This document shows positions 18,436-26,975 of a DNA stretch of 64,000 nt, in pieces. The DNA is taken from NCBI RefSeq assembly GCF_009811555.1, contig NZ_BLIN01000007.1, forward strand, positions 186,001 through 250,000, read 5' to 3'. This DNA comes from Streptomyces caniferus. Its GTDB lineage: Bacteria > Actinomycetota > Actinomycetes > Streptomycetales > Streptomycetaceae. A program made the translations under genes and the position numbers. Position 1 is the stretch's first letter, and the number at the start of each line of letters is the position of its first letter. The notes under the pieces are model-generated. The model made no database searches. It was not told the origin of the DNA and was given only the letters and a program-made list of their open reading frames with translations.

Positions 18436-18990
18436 ATGCGTAACGTCTTACGCACCGCTGCCGCGGTAGCGGCGCTCGCTCTCACGCTTCTCGCAGCTCC
18501 TCAAGCAACGGCCCAGGACTCCCCGTCCAGCGACCGGCGCATCGCCGGCACCAGTGTCGTGCTGTCCGAGAATGGCGTCAAAGACGCCCGGACTCGTGCG
18601 ATCGCCGAAGCGGACTCGGATGCCGTCACAGCGACCGCAACCCTCTGTGGCAGCGGCTACAAGCTCGAATACGCCGAGCGGCTTCCGGACTCGAGACGGT
18701 ACGGAACCCTGTTTACCTACACGAAGTTCACCACGGGGTCGTCTGGTGCCTGCGTGGTGTTCGACAACAACACCAGCGGTGCGAAGCACATGAAGCTCAA
18801 GCTGTGCCCCAACAAGACCGGTGCAGCCTGCAAGGTCGATGAAGGTACCTTCAGCCGGTACGCGGGCCCCGTGAAGTACGAAAACGACATCGGGAGGTAT
18901 GTCCAGTGCTCCATGGTCAGCGCGCTGATGTGGGACGCGAACGGCAAGGTTCTGATCGACCGTGTCATGTCGGCCACGGTTTGCGACTGA
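18436..18990 (+). CDS. secreted protein of unknown function
   Basis: A 184-residue precursor. A Sec signal peptide is clear: MRNVLRTAAAVAALALTLLA with an AxA-type cleavage site near residue 27. The mature part contains about six Cys, probably disulfide-bonded, and reads as a small beta-rich extracellular domain (for example LFTYTKFTTGSSGACVVFDN). AAGGAG lies about 12 bases before the ATG. It resembles small Streptomyces secreted hypothetical proteins. No enzymatic motif is visible. Confidence 0.72.
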   Translation: MRNVLRTAAAVAALALTLLAAPQATAQDSPSSDRRIAGTSVVLSENGVKDARTRAIAEADSDAVTATATLCGSGYKLEYAERLPDSRRYGTLFTYTKFTTGSSGACVVFDNNTSGAKHMKLKLCPNKTGAACKVDEGTFSRYAGPVKYENDIGRYVQCSMVSALMWDANGKVLIDRVMSATVCD

Positions 18991-19314
18991 CCTCAGTTGA
19001 TGCGCTGTGACCGCAGTACAGCGCAATGGTGTTCACGGGAGCGCACAGCTGTACCTCGGAAGGGAGCCCCGCTGCAGAGCGCCATACGGTCGGAAGGGCA
19101 CTCACACCAAGCCTCCGGCCCGGCGCATCAGAGTGAGGGCAGGGAGGCGCAGGACAGGCTGCGGACGTGCGCCACCGGGCAGGCGTCACGGGCCAGCGTC
19201 GGTGCCCACCCCGGAACATCGTGGCCAACGGAAACGCTCCGCAGACGCCGGTCGACAGGTCGCCTCGGGCCCGGTGTGCCGACTGATGCTGACGCTTTGC
19301 TGACCGCCGAGGAG
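18991..19314. other. convergent intergenic region, nothing recognised
   Basis: A 324-bp gap between the ends of the secreted-protein gene and the FhuF-type gene. No gene, RNA or strong terminator hairpin was identified. Confidence 0.4.
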
Positions 19315-20154
19315 TCAGGCGGTGGCGGTGAGGCGTTTGATGCGGGCTTCGTCGGGGGTGCGGGGGCAGGTGAGGCAGGTGTCCTCGGGGCGCAGTGTGT
19401 AGAACATGCAGCAGCTGGCGCGGTCCCGGGTCGCCAGTGGCTCGCCGCGCGGTCCGGTCAGCTCGCGGAAGCCCGCGCTTCCCATGTACGGAGCGGTGGC
19501 GCCCGGCAGCAGCCGCTCCAGTGCGGCCACCGCGCGCTGTTCCTCGCCCAGCAGGTGCCCGACGTACCAGAGGCCCTCGACGATCTCGTCGGCCGCCATG
19601 CCCCACAAGGCCCGCGGTCCGCGCCGCATCCGGGTACGGAAACCGTGGAGCACGGGCTCGAGGTGCTGGGCCACCGCCGCCCGCACCTCCGTCCGCAGCG
19701 CCTCTTCGTCCGGTACCACCCGGGCGCCGGGCAGCTCGGCTGCCGGATCGTCCGGCAGGCAGCTGAAGGCGCTGATCCGCACCGCCATCCGGCCCAGCTC
19801 GCGCTGGAAGGAGACGTCCTGCACGGGCAGCCGCGGGACCCGGCGGTGCAGGAACCAGGGGATGGTGATCAGCAGGCAGGCGGGCCAGGCGTAGCGGTGC
19901 AGCGCGAAGCTCGCGACGACGTCCGGCCGGGCGCGCTGTCCGTAATCCCGCACGATCTGGGCGTCGTCCCAGGAGAGGAAGGCTTCCAGGCTCTCGCCGC
20001 CGGCCGCGAGCCCGGCCGCGCAGACCCAGCCGTCGCCGCTGGGCGGGGCGGTGTCCCACAGGGTGACCCGCAGGCCGGGGAAGGCCGCGTAGAGCCGGGC
20101 GTAGGCCTCGGCGAGGGGGTGGACGGCAGGCGGAGCGGCGGGGGCACGAGTCAT
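19315..20154 (-). CDS. FhuF-like (2Fe-2S) ferric-siderophore reductase
   Basis: About 279 residues. The C terminus has the FhuF-type iron-sulfur signature CCMFYTLRPEDTCLTCP (CC-x10-C-x2-C), which binds a 2Fe-2S cluster. Upstream is the usual FhuF body with a conserved central FALHRYAWPACLL segment. The protein should reduce Fe(III)-siderophores in the cytoplasm to release iron. ATG 20154 is used; GTG 20166 would add four residues, and neither has a strong ribosome binding site. An iron box lies about 30 bases upstream, so expression should rise when iron is scarce. No siderophore transporter adjoins it. Confidence 0.88.
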   Translation of the reverse strand: MTRAPAAPPAVHPLAEAYARLYAAFPGLRVTLWDTAPPSGDGWVCAAGLAAGGESLEAFLSWDDAQIVRDYGQRARPDVVASFALHRYAWPACLLITIPWFLHRRVPRLPVQDVSFQRELGRMAVRISAFSCLPDDPAAELPGARVVPDEEALRTEVRAAVAQHLEPVLHGFRTRMRRGPRALWGMAADEIVEGLWYVGHLLGEEQRAVAALERLLPGATAPYMGSAGFRELTGPRGEPLATRDRASCCMFYTLRPEDTCLTCPRTPDEARIKRLTATA

Positions 20155-20182
20155 GCGGGAGACCACCGAATCGCGATCGTCA

Positions 20183-20201
20183 GCAGGTAAGCCTTACCTT
20201 A
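20183..20201. promoter_or_regulatory. DmdR/IdeR iron box
   Basis: The 19-mer here matches the actinobacterial iron box TTAGGTTAGGCTAACCTAA at about 14 of 19 positions and keeps the AGGT...ACCT palindromic halves. It lies directly upstream of the FhuF-type gene on the minus strand, overlapping a -10-like TAAGGT. Confidence 0.85.
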
Positions 20202-20324
20202 TCCAAAGACTTACCCGGGCCCGCTGAGTGCCAGTCCTGGCGGCCCGTACGGCCTCCCGACCGGCTTTCCGGATTTGAACTGGGGCGCGCGCCGCCTATG
20301 GTGCTGGAGACGTCAGGAGGAACC

Positions 20325-21026
20325 GTGAGGGAACAGGGCACAGCGGAACAGGACCCGCACGCCCGGGCCTGGGTGCCCGGGCAGGCCGGTTCCGCCGTGC
20401 CCCGGCGGCACTCCGTGCGCGGCCAGGTGCTGGCCGCGCTGCGCCATGCGCTGGTCGGCGGGGAGCTGACCCCGGGCGAGGTCTACTCCGCCCCGGGGCT
20501 CGCCGAGCGCTACGGCGTCTCCGCGACCCCGGTCCGCGAGGCCATGCAGCAGCTCGCGGGCGAAGGTGCCGTCGAGGTCGTGCCCAACCGCGGCTTCCGG
20601 GTCGCCGAGCGCAGCTCCCGTGACCTCGCCGAGCTGGCCGAGGTCCGGGCGATGCTGGAGGTGCCCGCGGTGGTCCGGCTGGCCCGGGCGCTGCCGCCCG
20701 AGCGCTTCGAGGCGCTGCGCCCGCTCGCCGAGGCGGGCGTCGCGGCCGCCGCCCGCGGGGACCGGGTCGGCTACGCCGAGGCCGATTACTCCTTCCATGA
20801 CGCCCTGATGTCGCTCACCGGCAACCGCCGGCTCACCGAGGTCACCGGCGATCTGCTCCGCCGCGCCCAGTGGCCGCCGGCCGACGGCCCCCGGAGGCGC
20901 ACGGCCGAGCTGCTGGCCGACGCCTCCGAGCACACGGCACTGCTCGACGCCCTGGTCGCCCAGGAGTACGCGGTGGCCGAGCGGATCGCCCGCGAGCATG
21001 TGTCGGTGGCCCGCCACCCGCACTGA
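20325..21026 (+). CDS. GntR-family transcriptional regulator, FadR/FCD type
   Basis: A 233-residue regulator. The N-terminal winged helix shows the GntR signature LRHALVGGELTPGEVY...LAERYGVSATPVREAMQQL, followed by the wing VVPNRGFRVAE. The C-terminal FCD domain is helical with metal/ligand-type residues (ADYSFHDALM, then late His residues). The GTG at 20325 has a perfect AGGAGG four bases upstream, so an earlier in-frame start is rejected. It converges with the methyltransferase gene and is divergent from the FhuF-type gene. The FCD subfamily usually senses small carboxylates; its targets here cannot be read from the sequence. Confidence 0.9.
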   Translation: MREQGTAEQDPHARAWVPGQAGSAVPRRHSVRGQVLAALRHALVGGELTPGEVYSAPGLAERYGVSATPVREAMQQLAGEGAVEVVPNRGFRVAERSSRDLAELAEVRAMLEVPAVVRLARALPPERFEALRPLAEAGVAAAARGDRVGYAEADYSFHDALMSLTGNRRLTEVTGDLLRRAQWPPADGPRRRTAELLADASEHTALLDALVAQEYAVAERIAREHVSVARHPH

Positions 21027-21039
21027 GCCGGCGGCTCAG
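21023..21039. terminator. palindrome shared by two convergent stop codons
   Basis: CTGAGCC-GGC-GGCTCAG forms a 7-bp stem with a 3-base loop that contains the TGA stops of both the GntR gene (plus) and the methyltransferase gene (minus). It can act as a compact bidirectional terminator, though it lacks a T tract. Confidence 0.6.
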
Positions 21040-21911
21040 CCGGGCAGCAGCTCCTCCAGTGGCAGCGCCGCGACATCGGCGGCGGGCCGGGAGAGATAGA
21101 GATCGGCGTGGTAGAAGCCGTCGGCTTCCTTGTCCGCGGTGGACAGCCCGCGGGCGGTCAGGGCCTCGAACGCCGCCTGCCGCTCGTTGCCGTCGGCGAA
21201 CTGCCGCTGGCGGAACGTACGGGTGGTGAGTCTCTCCGTCACCAGCCCGGCCCGGGCCAGCAGGGCGGAGATCGGCCGGTAGGACACCTCGCGCAGGACG
21301 AACGCGGCGACCCAGGGCGGCGAGGAGACGCAGTCGAAGAGGCGGCCGAAGGTGCGCGCGGAGATGTAGCCGACGCCGCCGGTGACGGTGATCAGATCGG
21401 TGCCGGCCAGCACCTTGCGCAGTTCCGGGCTCGGCTCTTCGAGTTCCAGGTTCTCCGCGAAGCCGTGGTCGAGCAGCCCGACCGCCCGCGCATAGCCGAC
21501 CGCGCGGTCCGCCGCGTCGATGCCGGTCACCCGCAACGGTTCGGCACGCCGCCGAGTGGCGTAGAACTTGCGGTCCTCGTCGATGAGTTGGCCGGTGGAC
21601 GGCTGTGCCCGGCCGTTCGCCGTGTAGCGGCCGTAGAGATCGTCGAGGGACAGCTGGTGGTTGAGCAGGGCGGCGTTGACCCCGTACGAGCAGCAGAGGT
21701 CGACGACGTTCAGCGGTGGGCGGTCGCTGCGGTGCCGTTGCAGGGTCTCGGCCACGGCGCGGAACACCGCTTGGCCGTGGTGCGGAATCTGGTACTCCAG
21801 GGGGTGGAGGGTGGTGAAGTACCTACGGGGATCCGGGCAGTTGTAAATCGCCTCGAAATCTGCCTTGCCCCAGTCGGTTGCAGCGGTCGTGTTGGTCACT
21901 CCTGCTGTCAT
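21036..21911 (-). CDS. class I SAM-dependent methyltransferase-like protein
   Basis: A 291-residue protein. VVDLCCSYGVNAALL at about residue 57 is the SAM-binding motif I region, and VTGIDAADRAVGYARAVGL fits the motif II strand of a Rossmann-type methyltransferase. The LITVTGGVGYIS segment matches the post-III strand. The double Cys in motif I replaces the more usual glycines, so cofactor binding should be checked. The ATG at 21911 has AGGAGG four bases upstream, excluding the longer upstream frame. A perfect 17-bp palindrome sits about 38 bases before the start. Substrate is unknown. Confidence 0.75.
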   Translation of the reverse strand: MTAGVTNTTAATDWGKADFEAIYNCPDPRRYFTTLHPLEYQIPHHGQAVFRAVAETLQRHRSDRPPLNVVDLCCSYGVNAALLNHQLSLDDLYGRYTANGRAQPSTGQLIDEDRKFYATRRRAEPLRVTGIDAADRAVGYARAVGLLDHGFAENLELEEPSPELRKVLAGTDLITVTGGVGYISARTFGRLFDCVSSPPWVAAFVLREVSYRPISALLARAGLVTERLTTRTFRQRQFADGNERQAAFEALTARGLSTADKEADGFYHADLYLSRPAADVAALPLEELLPG

Positions 21912-22302
21912 GTGGCCTCCTGAAAGGCTGTGCCAGTGGGTGGGGCCAGCTGGTCCCGGACCAGCATCCATACCCCGCTGCCGCCTCACAGTGCGACTTG
22001 CGGCCATTCTCGGGGCCTGTGGGGCGTCGTGAGACACCCTTCCCCGGGCCGTCGGCCCATAGTCCCACCTCAGGGTTCGTCCGGCGCGTCGACGGCCGGC
22101 CCGGGCGGCAACCATCGCGCCCCGGCCGATCCACGGCGCGGACCGTCCGGATCCGGCCAATCGTCGAAGAAGCCGGCATGGCTGATGTTGGGGGGTTGAC
22201 GGCGAGCGGTTGAGCGGGTACGGGCGGTAGCGGACGAGCGGCAGCCAACCCGCCACGGAAGGTGGTGGATTGGCAGCCGCCCGTGATGTCTGCGGACACG
22301 TC
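21912..22302. other. promoter region between two leftward genes
   Basis: A 391-bp gap upstream of the methyltransferase and downstream of the TPR-like gene. It holds the 17-bp palindrome listed separately and a good ribosome binding site; no small gene is supported. Confidence 0.5.
21949..21965. promoter_or_regulatory. perfect 17-bp palindrome upstream of the methyltransferase
   Basis: GCTGGTCC-C-GGACCAGC is a perfect inverted repeat with a one-base centre, about 38 bases upstream of the start. The position fits a repressor operator. It is not a typical terminator because the next gene on this strand begins just after it. Confidence 0.5.
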
Positions 22303-23172
22303 CTAGGTCGCCGTGACGCCGGTGGACAGGTGGTCGGCGAGCCAGGTGGGAACGCCGCCCATGAGGCGGAAGAGCCGGGCCGCCTCGGCCCGCAGCCGGT
22401 CCGCGTCGGTGTCCGGGGCGGCGTCGGCCAGCGCCACCAGGGCCGGTGCCGTGCCGACCAGGAAGCCCAGCTCCTCGCGGATCCGCAGCGACTCGGCGAA
22501 GCCGTGCCGGGCCTCCGCCAGTTCGCCGTCGCGCAGCGCCAGCCCGGCCAGATGGCGCCAGGTGAAGGAGAGCAGCAGGGTGTCGCCGTGTGCGGTGGCG
22601 CCGGCGTGGGCGCGGCGGTAGGCGGCCCGTGCCGCGTCCGGGCTGTCGGCGACGTGCTCGGCCATCAGCCCGCGGCGGAAGTCGAGCAGCGGGCGGCCGG
22701 CCGCGGTGGGCGCCAGCAGCGCGGCCGCCCGGCCGAGCGCCGAGCGCGCCTCGTCGGCCCGGTCGCGGACACCCAGGACCGTGGCGGCGTACGCGAGATG
22801 GCCGCGCTCGCAGGCCGCGCCGCCCCGCTCGTCGTCGTCGGCCGCCAGCGCCTCGGCGGCCCGCAGCGCATCCTCCGCCTCGGCCCAGCCGGCGGCCGTG
22901 AACATGCACCGCTCGACCAGCAGCGCGGCGCGGCGCAGTGCGGACGGTGCGTGATGGACGGAGTGCGGTTCCAGCAGGGCGGCCGCGTCGTCCCAGCAGC
23001 CGCGCGAGCGCAGCCGCCAAACGGCACGGTCGAGGGGATCGTCCCCCTCGACCGTGCCGACTGATCCTGTCTCCGGTGCGGATGCGGGTGCTGGTACCGC
23101 GATCGACACCGGAACCGCAGAACTGACCGGATCCGCGGAATCCGCGGCATCCGACATGGCGGTATCCGCCAC
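22303..23172 (-). CDS. TPR-like helical repeat protein
   Basis: A 289-residue protein. After an Ala/Pro/Ser-rich disordered stretch of about 40 residues it is built of Ala- and Leu-rich helical pairs with tetratricopeptide-like spacing (for example AEAEDALRAAEALAADDDERGGAA and ARHGFAESLRIREELGF). Such proteins usually act as protein-interaction scaffolds or as C-terminal parts of regulators. A GTG start at 23172 has GGGAGGG six bases upstream. No catalytic motif is visible. Confidence 0.65.
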   Translation of the reverse strand: MADTAMSDAADSADPVSSAVPVSIAVPAPASAPETGSVGTVEGDDPLDRAVWRLRSRGCWDDAAALLEPHSVHHAPSALRRAALLVERCMFTAAGWAEAEDALRAAEALAADDDERGGAACERGHLAYAATVLGVRDRADEARSALGRAAALLAPTAAGRPLLDFRRGLMAEHVADSPDAARAAYRRAHAGATAHGDTLLLSFTWRHLAGLALRDGELAEARHGFAESLRIREELGFLVGTAPALVALADAAPDTDADRLRAEAARLFRLMGGVPTWLADHLSTGVTAT

Positions 23173-23407
23173 ATTGCCCTCCCCGAGCGCGCCATTGAGC
23201 TGGAAGTTGGAAGCAGTGGGCGCATCTCAGCACGAATTCCGTGGTGCGGCCAAGGGGGTGGGTGAATGAATTCACAATCCCCGGGAGGGGGTTCAGGACG
23301 CCCGGCAGGGCCCTGATCGGGCGCATCGCCGCACTGTGCGACCGCCTTGCGGCTCAAGGATGTTGAGCGCGAGGCCGCCCGATCGAGTTACCCCGAATGG
23401 AGTAGTC

Positions 23408-23437
23408 GGGCCCCGCCGGATCGAACCGGCGGGGCCC
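23408..23437. terminator. strong hairpin downstream of pucR
   Basis: GGGCCCCGCCGG and its exact complement are separated by six bases, giving a 12-bp GC stem about 50 bp beyond the stop of the PucR gene. There is no T tract, as is common for Streptomyces terminators. Confidence 0.75.
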
Positions 23438-23489
23438 GGGGGACCACGGGGTGCGGAAGACCGCGGGGCGCGGGTGGCGTCCGCCGCCG

Positions 23490-25205
23490 TCAGCTCATCC
23501 GCAGTGCCAGGAAGAAGTCGAGCTTGTCCTCCAGGCGGGCCAGATCGCGGCCGGTGAGCTGCTCGATGCGGCCGACCCGGTAGCGGAGGGTGTTGACGTG
23601 CAGGTGGAGGCGGCTGGCGCAGCGGGTCCAGGAGCCGTCGCAGTCCAAGAACGCCTCCAGGGTGGGGATCAGCTCCGCGCGGTGCTTGCGGTCGTAGTCG
23701 CGCAGCGGGTCCAGGAGGCGGGCGGTGAAGGCCCGGCGGACGTCGTCGGGCACGAAGGGCAGCAGCAGGACGTGCGAGGCCAGCTCCTCGTGTCCGGCGG
23801 CGCAGACCCGGCCCGGGCGGGCCGCGGCGACCCGGCGGGCGTGCCGGGCCTCCTCCAGGGCGCCGCGCAGCCCCTCCGCCGAGTGGACCGCGGCGCTCAC
23901 CCCGACCGTCAGCCGCCCGTCGTCCGCCAGCCCGCGGCCCAGCGGCTCGCGGACGACGGAGAGCAGCTCGTCGGCGTGCAGACCGGTCGTCGAGGCCTCA
24001 TCGGGCTCGTCCGGGACGGGCAGCGGCACCAGCGCCACCGCCTCGTCGCCGGTGTGCGCCACGGCGATGCGGTCGGAGGGCTCCGGACCGAAGGTGCCGG
24101 GGTCGACCAGCATCTCCTCCAGCAGGCTCTGCGCCACCGGGCCACCGGGGACGTCGCCGTCCTCCCACTCGACCCTGGCCACCACGATCTGCCAGTGCGG
24201 CGCGGCGCCCAGTCCGGGCAGCAGCACCGGGGCCGCCACCCGCAGCCGGGCCGCGATCTCGGCGGGCGGCGCACCGGTCTGGACGAGCTCCAGCACCTCC
24301 TGGGCGAGCCGGCGGCGGACCGTACGGGCCGCATCGCGCCGGTCGCGTTCCACGACGATCAGCTGGGTGACCCCGTGCAGCAGGTCGAGCCGCTCGTCGG
24401 GCCAGTCGCCGGCGTCCGCCTCGACGGCCAGCAGCCAGTCGCTCAGCAGCGTCCGGCGCAGATCACGGCCCTCGTGGCGGATCGGGAAGAGGGAGAAGGT
24501 GGAGCCGCCCGACCCGTCGCCCGGCCCCCGCCCCTCATCGGGGCGCTGCGCGCCGCCCCCCTCGATCGTGACGCGGTGCGGTCCCCGCCGGCCCGTACGG
24601 GCCGCCGCCAGATGCTCGCCCGCGAGCCGGGCGGCCAGTTCGCCGGAGAGCTCGGGGCCGGAGTCCGCCAGCGTCGAGCCCGCGATCTGCCGGCCGGTGG
24701 GGGAGAGCACCCAGGCCCGCAGGTCCAGGTCGGAGCCGAGCAGGTCCAGGACCACTTCCGGACCGCCGCCCGTGGGCCCCGACGTCATCAGCCGGCGGTG
24801 GCGGTCCACCACGGCCGCCAGATCGCCGGCCCGTTCGCTGGAGACCTGGCGGACGACATGCTCGGTGATGGAGGCGAACGAGACGTCCTCGACGACGGAG
24901 AACAGCGGCAGCCGGTGCCGGAGACAGGCCTGGACGAGGTCGTCGGGGACCGAGCCCAGCTCCGCCTCGCCCGCCGCGAGCCCGGCGACCCCGGCGGTGG
25001 CCAGGATGCGGACGAACCGCTCGGAGTCCTCCGGTTCACGGCGCCACGCCAGCCCCGTCAGCACCAGTTCGCCACCGGAGAGGTAGCGGCTGGGGTCGCG
25101 CAGGTCGGTGGTCATCACGCCGCGGACCGTGCGGTCCAGCTCTTCCTCGCCCCCGAGCAGGCGAAGGCCCAGGGTGTGAGTGTCCAGGAGTGCGCGGAGC
25201 CGCAT
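23490..25205 (-). CDS. PucR-family transcriptional regulator of purine catabolism
   Basis: A 571-residue regulator. It starts MRLRALLDTHTLGLRLLGGEEELDR, the beginning of the PucR N-terminal sensor domain (to about residue 125), has a GGDEF-like CdaR middle region, and ends with the PucR C-terminal helix-turn-helix (about 505-560, LHLHVNTLRYRVGRIEQLTG). PucR-type proteins control purine and ureide use, and this one is divergent from the xanthine dehydrogenase module 270 bp away, making it the obvious controller. Several Streptomyces PucR proteins respond to pathway intermediates; the ligand here is unknown. Confidence 0.92.
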   Translation of the reverse strand: MRLRALLDTHTLGLRLLGGEEELDRTVRGVMTTDLRDPSRYLSGGELVLTGLAWRREPEDSERFVRILATAGVAGLAAGEAELGSVPDDLVQACLRHRLPLFSVVEDVSFASITEHVVRQVSSERAGDLAAVVDRHRRLMTSGPTGGGPEVVLDLLGSDLDLRAWVLSPTGRQIAGSTLADSGPELSGELAARLAGEHLAAARTGRRGPHRVTIEGGGAQRPDEGRGPGDGSGGSTFSLFPIRHEGRDLRRTLLSDWLLAVEADAGDWPDERLDLLHGVTQLIVVERDRRDAARTVRRRLAQEVLELVQTGAPPAEIAARLRVAAPVLLPGLGAAPHWQIVVARVEWEDGDVPGGPVAQSLLEEMLVDPGTFGPEPSDRIAVAHTGDEAVALVPLPVPDEPDEASTTGLHADELLSVVREPLGRGLADDGRLTVGVSAAVHSAEGLRGALEEARHARRVAAARPGRVCAAGHEELASHVLLLPFVPDDVRRAFTARLLDPLRDYDRKHRAELIPTLEAFLDCDGSWTRCASRLHLHVNTLRYRVGRIEQLTGRDLARLEDKLDFFLALRMS

Positions 25206-25449
25206 GACCTCGCCCGCCGTTCTTTGCTGTCTGGTTGTTGCCGGTGGAATGCCGCGAGGTTCTGGAGCCTCGTCTTTCGTTCGAATCTACAAGACGGGTG
25301 GCCTGGCCAGCCAACCGCTTCATGGTTTCGGTGACTGCACCCGGTGGGTGCCGGGCGCGTTCACTGAGGCCATCCGGATGAACACGACATGAACGGCGCC
25401 GTGGCGATGCCAGTGCAGCGTCCTCACCATGAGTAGCGAACGACCCGAT

Positions 25450-25467
25450 TTCGTAGAATTCGTAGAA
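25450..25467 (+). promoter_or_regulatory. 9-bp tandem direct repeat before the xdh operon
   Basis: TTCGTAGAA occurs twice in tandem, ending at the ribosome binding site of the first xdh gene. A similar TTCGTTCGAATCTAC lies nearer pucR, around 25280. The repeats may be PucR or other regulator contact sites. Confidence 0.4.
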
Positions 25468-25477
25468 GAGGCCAACC

Positions 25478-26365
25478 ATGGACTTCCTTCGCCCCGCCAG
25501 CTGGGAGGAGGCGCTCGCCGCCAAGGCCGAGCACCCTACAGCTGTGCCTATCGCGGGCGGCACGGACGTGATGGTCGAGATCAACTTCGACCACCGCCGT
25601 CCCGAGTACCTGCTCGACCTGAACCGCATCGGTGAACTGAGCGAGTGGGAGGTCGGCGAGAAGACCGTGCGCCTGGGCGCCTCCGTCCCGTACACCCAGA
25701 TCATGGAGAACCTGCGGGCCGAACTCCCGGGCCTGGCCCTGGCCTCGCACACGGTGGCCTCCCCGCAGATCCGCAACCGCGGCGGCGTCGGCGGCAACCT
25801 CGGCACCGCCTCCCCGGCCGGCGACGCGCACCCCGCGCTGCTCGCCGCCGGCTGTGAGGTCGAGGTGGAATCCGTGCGCGGCCGCCGGATGATCCCGATC
25901 GACGACTTCTACGTGGGCGTCAAGCGCAATGCCATGGAGCCCGACGAGCTGATCCGGTCGGTGCACCTGCCCAAGGCGGACGGCCCGCAGCAGTTCTCCA
26001 AGGTCGGCACCCGCAACGCCATGGTGATCGCGGTCTGTGCCTTCGGCATCGCGCTGCACCCCGAGACCCGCACGGTGCGCACCGGCATCGGCTCCGCCGC
26101 GCCCACGCCCGTACGGGCCCGCGAGGCCGAGGACTTCCTCGCCGCGGCGCTGGAGGAGGGCGGCTTCTGGGAGTCGGCGGGCGCCCTCCCGCCGTCCGTC
26201 GCCAAGCAGTTCGCGCAGCTCGCCTCCGGCGCCTGCAACCCGATCGACGATGTGCGCGGCAGCGCCAAGTACCGCCGGCACGCGGTCGGCATCATGGCGC
26301 GCCGCACCCTCGGCTGGACCTGGGAGTCCTACCGGGGCAACGAGAGGAGCGCACAGTGCGCGTGA
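25478..26365 (+). CDS. xanthine dehydrogenase family FAD-binding subunit (M)
   Basis: A 295-residue protein matching the FAD subunit of three-subunit molybdenum hydroxylases. The first FAD motif is VPIAGGTDVMVEINF (about residue 23) and the second is SPQIRNRGGVGGNLGTASPAGD (about 95-116). The C-terminal CO-dehydrogenase flavoprotein-like region is complete. FAD here takes electrons from the 2Fe-2S subunit and passes them to NAD or oxygen. It is first in the operon and overlaps the next gene by ten bases. Confidence 0.93.
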   Translation: MDFLRPASWEEALAAKAEHPTAVPIAGGTDVMVEINFDHRRPEYLLDLNRIGELSEWEVGEKTVRLGASVPYTQIMENLRAELPGLALASHTVASPQIRNRGGVGGNLGTASPAGDAHPALLAAGCEVEVESVRGRRMIPIDDFYVGVKRNAMEPDELIRSVHLPKADGPQQFSKVGTRNAMVIAVCAFGIALHPETRTVRTGIGSAAPTPVRAREAEDFLAAALEEGGFWESAGALPPSVAKQFAQLASGACNPIDDVRGSAKYRRHAVGIMARRTLGWTWESYRGNERSAQCA

Positions 26366-26970
26366 CATTCACCGTCAACGGCCGCCGGCAGGAGGCCGAC
26401 GACGTCTGGGAAGGCGAGAGCCTGCTGTACGTCCTCCGTGAGCGGATGGGGCTGCCGGGCTCCAAGAACGCCTGTGAGCAGGGCGAATGCGGCTCCTGCA
26501 CGGTCCGTCTGGACGGTGTGCCGGTCTGTTCCTGTCTGGTCGCGGCAGGGCAGGTCGAGGGCCGCGACGTGGTGACCGTCGAGGGCCTGGCGGACTTCGC
26601 CAGGCAGCGCGCCGAGGGCGGCGGCTGTGCCTCCGGCGCCTGCGGTACGAGCATCGACGAGGCCCAGCGGTGGCAGGCCCGGCCGGCCGATGCGCAGAGC
26701 GACGAGGCCGCCGACCTCCCGCGGGAGACGCTCTCGCCGATCCAGCAGGCGTTCATCGACGCCGGCGCGGTCCAGTGCGGTTTCTGCACCCCGGGCCTGC
26801 TGGTCGCCGCCGACGAGCTGCTGGAGCGCAACGACTCCCCGTCGGACGCCGACATCCGTGAGGCGTTGTCGGGCAACCTGTGCCGCTGCACGGGCTACGA
26901 GAAGATCCTCGACGCGGTCCGGCTGGCGGCCGCCCGCGGCGAGGACCGGACCGCCGGACAGGGGGCCTGA
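26356..26970 (+). CDS. xanthine dehydrogenase family 2Fe-2S subunit (S)
   Basis: A 204-residue protein with two 2Fe-2S centres: the plant-ferredoxin type CEQGECGSC...C (about residues 39-60) and the helical one CGFCTPG...CRCTGYE (about 141-180). It carries electrons from the molybdenum centre to FAD. Between the two clusters is an insertion of about 45 residues (QRAEGGGCASGACGTS...) that makes it longer than the usual 155-170 residues and contains two further Cys. The GTG start lies inside the end of the FAD-subunit gene. Confidence 0.92.
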   Translation: MRVTFTVNGRRQEADDVWEGESLLYVLRERMGLPGSKNACEQGECGSCTVRLDGVPVCSCLVAAGQVEGRDVVTVEGLADFARQRAEGGGCASGACGTSIDEAQRWQARPADAQSDEAADLPRETLSPIQQAFIDAGAVQCGFCTPGLLVAADELLERNDSPSDADIREALSGNLCRCTGYEKILDAVRLAAARGEDRTAGQGA

Positions 26971-26975
26971 TCGCC

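Noticed and set aside
18997..20190. 397-codon plus-strand frame
   Set aside because: Antisense of the FhuF-type gene, which has an iron-sulfur signature and iron box.
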